Source: Chloroflexota bacterium (GTDB lineage: Bacteria > Chloroflexota > Anaerolineae > Anaerolineales > DRMV01). From it: DNA of 7,272 nucleotides. A program made the translations under genes and the position numbers. A model generated the notes under the pieces. That model had not been told where the DNA came from and did no database searches. It worked only from the letters and a program-made list of their open reading frames with translations. Below, in pieces: positions 1-5,886 of this stretch (position 1 is its first letter; each line of letters begins with the position of its first letter). Location of the stretch: positions 1 through 7,272 of the forward strand of contig JAADEN010000132.1 in assembly GCA_013153375.1 (NCBI GenBank), given 5' to 3'.

Positions 1-447
1 CGGCTGGCCCCCGCCGCGAAGCGAGTGGTGGATGTGGGATGCGGCTCGGGCATCTTGAGCCTGGCCGCGCTCAAACTGGGGGCCGGGCGTGCGGTGGGGG
101 TGGATGTGGATCCGGTGGCCGTGGCCGTAGCCCGGCGCAACGCGGCCCTCAACGGCCTGACCGACCGGTTCACGGCCCTGGCCGGTTCGCTGGACGCGCT
201 GCGTTCGCCCGCGGCGCCCTTCCGCACCGGCGACCTGGTGCTGGCCAACATTCTGGCCCCGGTTTTGGTGGACTTGCTCCGCGCCGGCCTGGCCCAGGTG
301 GTGGAGCCGGGCGGCGCTTTGGTGCTCTCGGGCATCCTGGCGCATCAGGCCGACGAAGTGGCCCAGGCCGCCCGCGCCGCGGGGCTGACCGAGGCGCGTC
401 GCAACGCAGAAGGCGAATGGGTCGCGCTCACCTTCCGCCGGGAGTAG
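1..447 (+). CDS. prmA: Ribosomal protein L11 methyltransferase, C-terminal part (5' end outside window)
   Basis: Partial gene, open from the first base in frame 1; 148 residues are visible. It is a class I SAM-dependent methyltransferase. The glycine-rich motif I (VDVGCGSGILS, visible residues 10-20) and the acidic motif (GVDVDPVAV, 33-41, with D35 and D37) form the SAM pocket. The LANIL motif (81-85, N83) is the PrmA-type version of the catalytic (N/D)-P-P-(Y/F) loop. The C terminus ends in EWVALTFRRE, and an Glu-Trp-x-x-Leu ending of this kind is usual for PrmA. PrmA trimethylates ribosomal protein L11 in the cytoplasm; this is known of the family and not tested here. The start and the N-terminal substrate-recognition domain lie upstream of the window. 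The stop is 4 nt before dgkA, so the two are probably co-transcribed. A different class I methyltransferase is possible, but the NIL motif and the ending favour PrmA. Confidence 0.9.
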   Translation, partial: RLAPAAKRVVDVGCGSGILSLAALKLGAGRAVGVDVDPVAVAVARRNAALNGLTDRFTALAGSLDALRSPAAPFRTGDLVLANILAPVLVDLLRAGLAQVVEPGGALVLSGILAHQADEVAQAARAAGLTEARRNAEGEWVALTFRRE

Positions 448-451
448 GACC

Positions 452-820
452 ATGACCCTCAAGGCTGAACTTCGTCGTCTGGGGCGTGCGTTTCGCTACG
501 CCGGTCGTGGGGTGGCCTATGTGTGGCGCACCCAGTCCAACGCGCGCTGGCACGGGCTGGCCACCGTGGTGGTCATCATTGCCGCGTATGGGCTGCGCGT
601 GCGCGGGGCCGAAGCCGCGGCGTTGGCCCTGGCCGTGGGCCTGGTGTGGGCTATGGAGGCCCTCAACACCGCGGTGGAAGCCCTGGCCGACCGCTGCACG
701 CGCGAGCGCGATCCCCTCATCGCGGCGGCCAAGGACGCGGCCGCGGGCGCGGTATTGCTGGCCGCGCTGGCCGCGGTGGTGGTCGCGGCGTTGATCTTCA
801 TCCCTCGCCTGGGACGTTGA
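452..820 (+). CDS. dgkA: Diacylglycerol/undecaprenol kinase family protein (DgkA-like)
   Basis: A 122-residue integral membrane lipid kinase that would phosphorylate diacylglycerol or, more likely by analogy with Gram-positive homologues, undecaprenol, recycling a lipid carrier at the inner face of the membrane. The family signature is clear: MEALNTAVEALAD (residues 68-80) carries E69, N72, E76 and D80, and AAKDAAAGAVL (92-102) carries K94 and D95. These positions match the E. coli DgkA catalytic residues by number. Three hydrophobic segments are visible, at about 36-50, 55-70 and 98-117, as expected for the family. The start ATG at 452 follows GGAG at 441-444, which overlaps the end of prmA. 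The Glu of the TERNFRIH-type motif in homologues is Gln here (TQSNARWH, 27-34). Substrate choice cannot be read from sequence. Confidence 0.9.
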   Translation: MTLKAELRRLGRAFRYAGRGVAYVWRTQSNARWHGLATVVVIIAAYGLRVRGAEAAALALAVGLVWAMEALNTAVEALADRCTRERDPLIAAAKDAAAGAVLLAALAAVVVAALIFIPRLGR

Positions 821-840
821 GCCCCGGGCAGGCCAATGTC

Positions 841-871
841 AAAAGGCCCGGGTCGTATCGCGACCCGGACC
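841..871 (-). terminator. Intrinsic terminator of the sdh operon (convergent dgkA/sdhB junction)
   Basis: CCGGGTCG at 848-855 pairs perfectly with CGACCCGG at 861-868 around a 5-nt loop. Two further G-C pairs follow beyond one mismatch (845-846 with 870-871). On the minus strand the stem is followed directly by TTTT (841-844 read in reverse). The hairpin starts 38 nt after the sdhB stop. No T-run follows on the plus strand, so it fits sdhB best. It could still slow plus-strand transcription from dgkA. Confidence 0.7.
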
Positions 872-909
872 CTCGAAAGTCGGCATAGGGCGACGCCCGT
901 TCAGCCCGT

Positions 910-1614
910 TCAATCCAATCGCCCGGTGGCAATGGCCTTGCGCACTTCGCCGATGGCGCGGGTGATCTGGATCTCGCGAGGGCACGCCAGAGTGCAATTG
1001 AAGATGGTGTGGCAGCGGAAGACGCCGAACTGATCGGCCAGGATCTTGAGCCGTTCCTCCGCCCCCTGATCGCGGCTATCGAAAATGAAGCGATGCGCGT
1101 TGACGATGGCCGCGGGCCCCACATACTGATCGTCCAACCAAAACGAAGGGCACGAGGTCGTGCACGCGCCGCACAGAATGCACTTGGTAGTGTCGTCGAA
1201 GCGGGCCCGCTCTTCCGGCGATTGGAGCCGCTCCTTCTTCGGCGGCGGGTCGTTGTTGATGAAGTAGGGCTTGACCGAGCGGTAGTGCTCGAAGAAGGGC
1301 TCCATGTCCACCACCAGGTCCTTGATGGTGGGCAGGCCCAGCAAAGGCTCCACCGTGATGCGGTTCGTGCCCAGGTCCTGGACGAGCACCTTGCAGGCCA
1401 GGCGGTTCACGCCGTTGATGCGCATGGCATCCGAACCGCACACGCCGTGCGCGCAGGAACGCCGAAAGGTGAGGGTGCCATCTTGTTCGCCCTTGACCTT
1501 TTCCAGCAGGTCCAGGACCCGGTCGGTGGGCTCGGCCTCGACGGTGTAGGTCTCGTAGTGGGGCTTCTTGTCGGTCTCGGGGTTGTAACGAAAGATTTTG
1601 AGCGTGACTTGCAT
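910..1614 (-). CDS. sdhB: Succinate dehydrogenase iron-sulfur subunit
   Basis: A 234-residue subunit that carries electrons from the SdhA flavin to the membrane quinone site through three Fe-S clusters. The N-terminal plant-ferredoxin-type domain (about 1-105) holds the [2Fe-2S] ligands C54, C59, D62 and C74. The third ligand is Asp, as in E. coli SdhB, rather than the Cys of mitochondrial enzymes. The C-terminal domain carries [4Fe-4S] ligands C145, C148, C151 and C211, and [3Fe-4S] ligands C155, C201 and C207. The CPSFW and FRCHTIFNC motifs are typical of the family. Length is close to the usual 230-240 residues. The start ATG at 1612-1614 follows GGGAGGG (1620-1626) and lies 12 nt after the sdhA stop. 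It is the last gene of the operon, followed by a terminator hairpin. A fumarate reductase role cannot be fully excluded from this subunit alone. Confidence 0.97.
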   Translation of the reverse strand: MQVTLKIFRYNPETDKKPHYETYTVEAEPTDRVLDLLEKVKGEQDGTLTFRRSCAHGVCGSDAMRINGVNRLACKVLVQDLGTNRITVEPLLGLPTIKDLVVDMEPFFEHYRSVKPYFINNDPPPKKERLQSPEERARFDDTTKCILCGACTTSCPSFWLDDQYVGPAAIVNAHRFIFDSRDQGAEERLKILADQFGVFRCHTIFNCTLACPREIQITRAIGEVRKAIATGRLD

Positions 1615-1626
1615 GGCAGCCCTCCC

Positions 1627-3420
1627 TTAGTACACGCGTTCCTTGGGCTGGTACTTGGTAATGACCACGGGCTTGTAGCGCAACTCCACTTGGCCGTCGG
1701 GGTGCATCCAGGCCAGCGTGTGCTTGAGCCAGTTCTCGTCGTCGCGCTTGGGGTAGTCTTCCCGGGAGTGCGCGCCGCGGCTTTCGGTGCGGGCCAGCGC
1801 GGAGATGGTGGTCACCTCGGCCAGATCCAGCAGGTTGCCCAACTCCCACGCGCTGAGCAGTTCGGTGTTGAAGGTCTTGCCCCGGTCGTCGATGTGGATG
1901 TACTTGAAGCGCGCTTTGAGTTCCCGGATCTTGTCCAGGGCCTGCTGCATGCCCTCCGCGGTGCGGAACACGCCCACATGGTCCATCATGACCCGCTTCA
2001 TCTCCGTGGCGATGTCCGCGATGCGCTCGCTGCCCTGGCTGTTGAGGATGGCCTCCAGTTGGGCCCGGGCGAAGTCGGCCGCGTCGTCGGGCAGGGGCTC
2101 GAAGTCCGCGCCCTCGGCGTACTCCGCGGCGTGGATACCGGCCTGTTTGCCGAAGACCACGATGTCCAGCAACGAGTTGGTGCCCAGGCGGTTGGCGCCG
2201 TGCACCGACACGCACGCGGTCTCGCCCGCGGCGTAGAGGCCGGGCACCACGGTGCCCTTTTCGTCGGCCAGCACCTCGGCCTTGATATTGGTCGGGATGC
2301 CGCCCATGGCGTAGTGGGCCGTGGGCTGCACGGGGATGGGCTCGGTCACCGGGTCGATGCCCAGGTAGGTGCGGCAGAAGTCGATGATGTCGGGCAATTT
2401 GGCCAGCAGTTCCTCCGCGGTGACCACATAGGGCGAGCCGTCGGGCCGGGTGCGGCCGTCAATGGCCGCGTACTTGTTCACCGTCTCGGGCCGCACATCC
2501 AGATACACATACCGCTGGCCGTTGATGCCGCGGCCCTCGCGAATTTCGATGTAGATGGCCCGGCTGACCACATCCCGGGAGGCCAGGTCCTTGACCGTGG
2601 GCGCGTACCGCTCCATGAAGCGCTCGCCCTTGTCGTTGATGAGCACGCCGCCTTCCCCGCGCACGCCTTCGGTGATGAGGATGCCCAGTTTGTAAATGCC
2701 CGTGGGGTGGAATTGATAGAACTCCATGTCCTCCAGGGGCAGGCCCTTGCGCAGCACGATGGCCGCGCCGTCGCCCGTGAGGGTGAACGCGTTGGAGGTG
2801 ATCTCCCACACCCGGCCCCAGCCGCCGGTGGCCAGGATCACGGCCTTGGCGTGGAAGATGTGGATTTCGCCCGTGGCGATCTCCAGCGCGACCACCCCCG
2901 CGGCTTTGCCGTTGACCATGATGAGGTCCAGCATCTGGAACTCATCGTAGAAGGTCAGGCCGTGCTTGATGCCCTGCTGGTAGAGGGTTTGCAGAATCAT
3001 GTGGCCGGTGCGGTCGGCCGCGTAGCAGGCCCGCCGCACGGGTTTGCCCGTGATGTTGTTGGTGTGGCCGCCGAAGGGCCGCTGCGCGATGAGCCCTTCG
3101 GGCGTGCGGCTGAAGGGCAGGCCCATGTGCTCCAGTTCGTACACGATGTCGGGGGCCTGGTAGCACATGAATTCGATGGCGTCCTGGTCGCCCAGGTAGT
3201 CGGAGCCCTTGACCGTGTCGTAGGTGTGCCACTCGGGGTGGTCCTCTTCCATGTTGCCTAAGGCCGCGCCGATACCGCCCTGGGCCGCGCCGGTGTGAGA
3301 ACGGGTGGGATACAGTTTGCTGATGACCGCGGTCCTGGCCCGCTGGGACGCATACAATGCGGCCATGAGGCCCGCGCCGCCCGCGCCCACAACGACGACA
3401 TCGTATTGGTGGGTTTTCAT
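1627..3420 (-). CDS. sdhA: Succinate dehydrogenase flavoprotein subunit
   Basis: A 597-residue catalytic subunit that oxidises succinate to fumarate at the membrane surface and reduces covalently bound FAD. The FAD Rossmann motif VVGAGGAGLMAA is at residues 10-21. SHTGAAQGG (41-49) contains H42, the site of covalent FAD attachment. Active-site residues seen by alignment to known enzymes are H238 in HPTG, E251 in TEGVRGEGG, the proton-shuttle R282 in SRDVVSRA, H369 in TAHYAMGG and R411 in GANRLGTNSLLD. The C-terminal helical domain covers about 445-597. The open frame continues upstream to 3813, but the added region lies inside sdhD. The ATG at 3418-3420 has a strong ribosome site and starts the family N terminus (MKTHQYDVVVVGAG). 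It sits 23 nt after sdhD and 12 nt before sdhB. No catalytic residue is missing. Confidence 0.98.
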   Translation of the reverse strand: MKTHQYDVVVVGAGGAGLMAALYASQRARTAVISKLYPTRSHTGAAQGGIGAALGNMEEDHPEWHTYDTVKGSDYLGDQDAIEFMCYQAPDIVYELEHMGLPFSRTPEGLIAQRPFGGHTNNITGKPVRRACYAADRTGHMILQTLYQQGIKHGLTFYDEFQMLDLIMVNGKAAGVVALEIATGEIHIFHAKAVILATGGWGRVWEITSNAFTLTGDGAAIVLRKGLPLEDMEFYQFHPTGIYKLGILITEGVRGEGGVLINDKGERFMERYAPTVKDLASRDVVSRAIYIEIREGRGINGQRYVYLDVRPETVNKYAAIDGRTRPDGSPYVVTAEELLAKLPDIIDFCRTYLGIDPVTEPIPVQPTAHYAMGGIPTNIKAEVLADEKGTVVPGLYAAGETACVSVHGANRLGTNSLLDIVVFGKQAGIHAAEYAEGADFEPLPDDAADFARAQLEAILNSQGSERIADIATEMKRVMMDHVGVFRTAEGMQQALDKIRELKARFKYIHIDDRGKTFNTELLSAWELGNLLDLAEVTTISALARTESRGAHSREDYPKRDDENWLKHTLAWMHPDGQVELRYKPVVITKYQPKERVY

Positions 3421-3423
3421 AAG

Positions 3424-3432
3424 CCTCTCCTT
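3424..3432 (-). promoter_or_regulatory. Ribosome binding site that fixes the sdhA start
   Basis: AAGGAGAGG read on the minus strand, 3 nt before the ATG at 3420 when measured from its end and about 6 nt from the AGGAG core. It sits in the 23-nt gap after sdhD. It rules out the longer open frame that extends into sdhD. Confidence 0.8.
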
Positions 3433-3443
3433 GCGCGTGCGTG

Positions 3444-3863
3444 TTAGGAAGTCAGGACGAGGAAGAACCCCGCGCCCAGCGTAATCAACCACAGAATCAA
3501 GAGCACCAACCGCAAGAACATGTGCCAACCCCAGGAGTGGATGTATTCCTCGAGGATCAGCCGCAAGCCGTTGAAGCCGTGGGTCGCGCCGAAGAACACG
3601 ATGGCCAGTTGCATGATTTGCCAGTACGCGTTGGCCCACGGCGCGATGTCCACGATGTTGCTGTTGAGCACATGATTGGGGTTGGGGAAGAAAGTCCACC
3701 GCATCAGCGTGCCCAGGTCCATTTGGGTACGGGCACCCATGGCGAGCGCGCCCACGAAGCCGATCAGGGCCAGCAGAAACATGGCCGCGCCCGAAATGCG
3801 GATGAACAACCACATGAGATATTCGAAATTCCAGCCGGGGGTGGGAACTTTGCGCGGTTTCAT
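3444..3863 (-). CDS. sdhD: Succinate dehydrogenase membrane anchor subunit (SdhD-type)
   Basis: A 139-residue membrane anchor that, with SdhC, holds the quinone site and haem b of complex II. Three hydrophobic segments are visible at about 17-42, 80-104 and 115-136, with a long loop (43-79) between the first two. Helix II carries THGFNGLR (94-101), whose H95 is the likely haem b ligand, equivalent to E. coli SdhD H71. Helix I reads FIRISG (20-25), resembling the HRxSG motif of SdhC but lacking its His. The start is placed at 3863 because AAGGAG (3873-3878) lies 9 nt upstream. An in-frame ATG at 3896 would overlap sdhC by 11 nt and add 11 polar residues without a comparable site. Position between sdhC and sdhA supports the call. 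Assignment as D rather than C rests on gene order and divergence. Confidence 0.88.
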   Translation of the reverse strand: MKPRKVPTPGWNFEYLMWLFIRISGAAMFLLALIGFVGALAMGARTQMDLGTLMRWTFFPNPNHVLNSNIVDIAPWANAYWQIMQLAIVFFGATHGFNGLRLILEEYIHSWGWHMFLRLVLLILWLITLGAGFFLVLTS

Positions 3864-3872
3864 GGGTGTTCG

Positions 3873-3878
3873 CTCCTT
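3873..3878 (-). promoter_or_regulatory. Ribosome binding site that decides the sdhD start
   Basis: AAGGAG on the minus strand, 9 nt upstream of the ATG at 3863 and inside the 22-nt gap after sdhC. It favours the 139-residue form over the 150-residue form that begins inside sdhC. Confidence 0.75.
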
Positions 3879-3885
3879 GTTGGGG

Positions 3886-4272
3886 CTACCCGCCAAGGCT
3901 GTTCTGGATCATGATCCAGGCCGTGAGCGCGTACACGGGCAACACGATGGCCCATTCCAGCCAAATGAACTCCCGCTGGAATTTGATGAGGGCCGGCCAG
4001 GTGTCGAGGATGATGATGCGCAGGCCGTTCACGGCGTGGAAGATGACGCAAAAGTAGATGAACAGTTGGAAGGCCAAAGATTCGTAGAGGGTGTTGTACC
4101 AGATGGCCCAATCGCTGCCCAATTGTTGGATGCCAAATCCGGCCAGCACATGCAGGGCGACGAAGATGATCATGCTCAGGCCCGAGATGCGGTGCAAAAT
4201 CCAGGCCCACATGGGCCCACCCCCTCGGTAGCGCAACGCGGCGCTCAAGGGGACCCTGCGCGGTAAGGTCAT
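3886..4272 (-). CDS. sdhC: Succinate dehydrogenase cytochrome b556 subunit (SdhC-type)
   Basis: A 128-residue haem-binding anchor, first gene of the sdh operon. Helix I contains WILHRISG (24-31), the family signature near the quinone site, and ALHVL (39-43). Helix II contains FHAVNGLR (78-85), where H79 is the likely axial ligand of haem b, paired with SdhD H95. Three membrane segments are visible, at about 22-46, 66-89 and 104-124. The His in helix I (H41) has no obvious partner in helix I of SdhD, so one haem is more likely than two; this is inferred from motif inspection. The ATG at 4270-4272 has a near-perfect ribosome site, AAGGAGG (4278-4284), 5 nt upstream. A predicted promoter lies about 186 nt before the start, leaving a long leader. 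Confidence 0.93.
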   Translation of the reverse strand: MTLPRRVPLSAALRYRGGGPMWAWILHRISGLSMIIFVALHVLAGFGIQQLGSDWAIWYNTLYESLAFQLFIYFCVIFHAVNGLRIIILDTWPALIKFQREFIWLEWAIVLPVYALTAWIMIQNSLGG

Positions 4273-4464
4273 GGGAACCTCCTTCTACATAGACGGGGTG
4301 GAACCACCGCGACACGGCGCCCAATCCTCATCCAGGGCAGACCGGTGCGAGGCGTTGCCTTCATCCGGGCCGCAGATGCTACTATCATGCGCGAAAGCCC
4401 AAATCTCTCCAAGGTGACAATCATCCAAAACTTAAAGCAGGATGAATGCGCGGCGCCAGGCCTG

Positions 4465-4493
4465 ATTATAATACGAGCCGTCAGCCTTGGCAA
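4465..4493 (-). promoter_or_regulatory. Predicted sigma-70-type promoter of the sdhCDAB operon
   Basis: Read on the minus strand: -35 TTGCCA (4488-4493, 5 of 6 matches to TTGACA), a 17-nt spacer, and -10 TATAAT (4465-4470, perfect). Transcription would start near 4458, giving a leader of about 186 nt before sdhC. The -10 sits in the palindrome ATTATAAT (4465-4472), so a TATAAT also reads on the plus strand at 4467-4472, but no matching -35 lies upstream of it on that strand. Confidence 0.72.
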
Positions 4494-4590
4494 CGCGGTC
4501 GGCGGTGACCCGCCGCCTGCCCGGCGCGTCCGGCCGCGACATGCCCGGGGATGGCCGCGCTCGCGGGCCCGCTCGGAGACTTCCCCTCGC

Positions 4591-4619
4591 TTGTAGGGCC
4601 CCGGGAAAGCAAGTATAAT
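4591..4619 (+). promoter_or_regulatory. Predicted sigma-70-type promoter of the Rieske/cytochrome b operon
   Basis: -35 TTGTAG (4591-4596, first three bases match), a 17-nt spacer, and a perfect -10 TATAAT (4614-4619). Predicted start near 4626 gives a 60-nt leader before the ATG at 4686. This placement also excludes the longer reading of the Rieske frame from an ATG at 4551, which lies upstream of the promoter. Confidence 0.72.
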
Positions 4620-4673
4620 GGCTGCCATCCCTCGAGCGAAGCCATCTCAACCCGACCCGTTCGTCGGTCCTCT

Positions 4674-4678
4674 GGAGG
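4674..4678 (+). promoter_or_regulatory. Ribosome binding site of the Rieske gene
   Basis: GGAGG with 7 nt to the ATG at 4686. It supports the short start, which puts the twin-arginine segment near the N terminus as the family requires. Confidence 0.75.
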
Positions 4679-4685
4679 GGTCGCA

Positions 4686-5177
4686 ATGAGCAGTCGTAAT
4701 CCCCATGACCTGAGCCGACGGGACTTCTTCAAAATCGTCGGTTCCTTCGTCAGTGGCATCATGGGCGTGATGCTGGGTATCCCCCTCATCTCGTATTTCA
4801 TCTCGCCCGCGTTGGACGAGCAAGGCGGGGAGAAGTGGATCCCCGCGGGGCCTCTGGAGAACTACCCCCTCGGAAAGCCCACTTTGTTCACCTTCACCCT
4901 GACCAAACAGCACGGCTGGGAGAAGACCTCGCAGAGTTACGGCGTGTACATCATCCGTCACTCCGACACCGAGGTCACCGTGTTCTCCAATGTGTGCACG
5001 CATCTGGCCTGTCGGGTGCGTTGGAAGGACGAACTGGGCGAGTTCGTCTGTCCGTGCCATGACGCGCACTTCGCCGAAACGGGCGAGGTCATCTCCGGCC
5101 CCGCGCCGCGGCCCCTGGATAAGTACGAGTACAAGATCGAAGACGGCATCCTGTACATTCACCTGGTTGAGGGGTAA
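4686..5177 (+). CDS. qcrA: Rieske [2Fe-2S] subunit of a cytochrome bc/b6f-type quinol oxidising complex
   Basis: A 163-residue Rieske protein that takes the first electron from quinol at the outer (p) side of the membrane and passes it to cytochrome c. The N terminus has a twin-arginine element (SRRDFFKIVG, 10-19) followed by a membrane segment to about residue 40, which acts as an uncleaved Tat-type anchor in this family. Box I is CTHLAC (104-109: cluster ligands C104 and H106, disulfide C109). Box II is CPCHDAHF (122-129: ligands C122 and H125, disulfide C124). The usual box II is CPCHGSHY; here Gly-Ser becomes Asp-Ala and Tyr becomes Phe, removing two hydrogen bonds to the cluster. The proline loop GPAPRPL (138-144) is conserved. 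The stop is 5 nt before the cytochrome b gene. Start choice rests on the ribosome site and promoter. Confidence 0.95.
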   Translation: MSSRNPHDLSRRDFFKIVGSFVSGIMGVMLGIPLISYFISPALDEQGGEKWIPAGPLENYPLGKPTLFTFTLTKQHGWEKTSQSYGVYIIRHSDTEVTVFSNVCTHLACRVRWKDELGEFVCPCHDAHFAETGEVISGPAPRPLDKYEYKIEDGILYIHLVEG

Positions 5178-5182
5178 GCGCC

Positions 5183-5866
5183 ATGACCGACAAACCCTCT
5201 CGTTCGCGCCTGCAAGCCCTCTACGAGTGGCTGGATGAACGCCTGGGGCTGACCACCATCAACAAGTTGGTCCTCGACCGCAAGGTCCCCAAGGTCAATT
5301 GGTGGTACACCCTGGGCAGCGCCACCCTGTTCCTCTTCATCCTCCAGGGCATCACCGGCATCTTCCTGACCGTGTACTATGTCCCCACGCCGGACCACGC
5401 CTACGACAGCGTCAACTACATCATGCAGGGCGTGCGTTTCGGCTGGCTGGTGCGCGGCATTCACCACTGGGGCGCCAGTTTCATGGTGCTCTTCGTGTTC
5501 TTGCACATGCTGCGGGTGTTCTACATGGGTTCGTACAAGTACCCCCGGGAACTCACCTGGATCATCGGCGTTATGCTCTTCCTCCTCACTTTGGGGATGG
5601 GCTTCACCGGCTACCTGCTGCCGTGGAACCAGCGGGCCTATTGGGCCACCACGGTGGGCACCCAGATCGCGGGCACGCCGCCCGTCATCGGCCCCTGGAT
5701 CACCCGCATTCTGCGCGGCGGTGAAGACATCAGCGCCTTGACCCTGAGCCGCTTCTTCTCGATGCACATCTGGATGATTCCCGGGCTCATGCTTCTGCTG
5801 GTCACCGTACACCTCTATCTGGTCATCCGCCTCGGCATTTCCAACCCGCCCGGCAAGGACGAATAG
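5183..5866 (+). CDS. qcrB: Cytochrome b6-type N-terminal cytochrome b subunit
   Basis: A 227-residue, four-helix cytochrome b holding both b haems of the quinol oxidising complex. Membrane helices lie at about 42-64, 88-113, 124-147 and 194-216. The haem ligands are H94 and H108 in helix B (spacing 14) and H195 and H210 in helix D (spacing 15). The helix D spacing of 15 is the b6f/Firmicute form; mitochondrial-type cytochrome b has 14. The conserved GYLLPWNQ (143-150) and the short length also fit the split b6-type protein, whose remaining helices are encoded next. There is no cysteine anywhere: the position that holds the haem ci cysteine in b6 (Tyr-Cys-Leu-Gly) reads Tyr-Thr-Leu-Gly (T43). 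The start ATG follows the Rieske stop by 5 nt, with GAGGGG (5169-5174) inside the end of that gene, suggesting translational coupling. Confidence 0.96.
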   Translation: MTDKPSRSRLQALYEWLDERLGLTTINKLVLDRKVPKVNWWYTLGSATLFLFILQGITGIFLTVYYVPTPDHAYDSVNYIMQGVRFGWLVRGIHHWGASFMVLFVFLHMLRVFYMGSYKYPRELTWIIGVMLFLLTLGMGFTGYLLPWNQRAYWATTVGTQIAGTPPVIGPWITRILRGGEDISALTLSRFFSMHIWMIPGLMLLLVTVHLYLVIRLGISNPPGKDE

Positions 5867-5872
5867 TCGCGC

Positions 5873-5878
5873 AAGGAG
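5873..5878 (+). promoter_or_regulatory. Ribosome binding site of the GTG-started fusion gene
   Basis: AAGGAG, 8 nt before the GTG at 5887, in the 20-nt gap after the cytochrome b gene. It supports the non-ATG start, as no in-frame ATG lies near the N-terminal family boundary. Confidence 0.75.
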
Positions 5879-5886
5879 AGACGACC

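Larger units (their letters stand above)
4273..4685. other. Divergent control region between sdhC and the Rieske gene
   Basis: A 413-bp stretch without a credible gene. It contains, left to right, the sdhC ribosome site (4278-4284), a GGTGG-AA-CCACC inverted repeat in the sdh leader (4297-4308), the minus-strand sdh promoter (4465-4493), a GC-rich block with an inverted repeat (4500-4515) and a direct repeat (4532-4559), the plus-strand promoter (4591-4619), a short CCGAC-N6-GTCGG hairpin (4652-4667) and the Rieske ribosome site (4674-4678). The left part is less GC-rich than the flanking genes. Short open frames here overlap the promoters and have no family-like sequence. Confidence 0.75.

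Noticed and set aside
823..852. Alternative hairpin CCCGGGC (823-829) with GCCCGGG (846-852) as a dgkA terminator
   Set aside because: The 16-nt loop is long, no T-run follows on the plus strand, and it competes with the more stable hairpin at 848-868.
1009..3261. 750-codon open frame on the plus strand opposite sdhB and sdhA
   Set aside because: It lies antisense to two certain genes, has no recognisable motif and is rich in His, Val, Gly and Arg as expected from reading high-GC coding DNA backwards.
3421..3813. N-terminal extension of sdhA by 131 residues
   Set aside because: The extension overlaps sdhD in another frame and has no family similarity. The ATG at 3420 has a strong ribosome site and the canonical N terminus.
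4467..4472. Plus-strand TATAAT as a second promoter for the Rieske operon
   Set aside because: No -35-like element lies 16-18 nt upstream. The box is part of a palindrome explained by the minus-strand promoter.
4551..4685. N-terminal extension of the Rieske protein by 45 residues from an ATG at 4551
   Set aside because: It begins upstream of the predicted promoter, lacks a ribosome site and would bury the twin-arginine signal in the middle of the protein.
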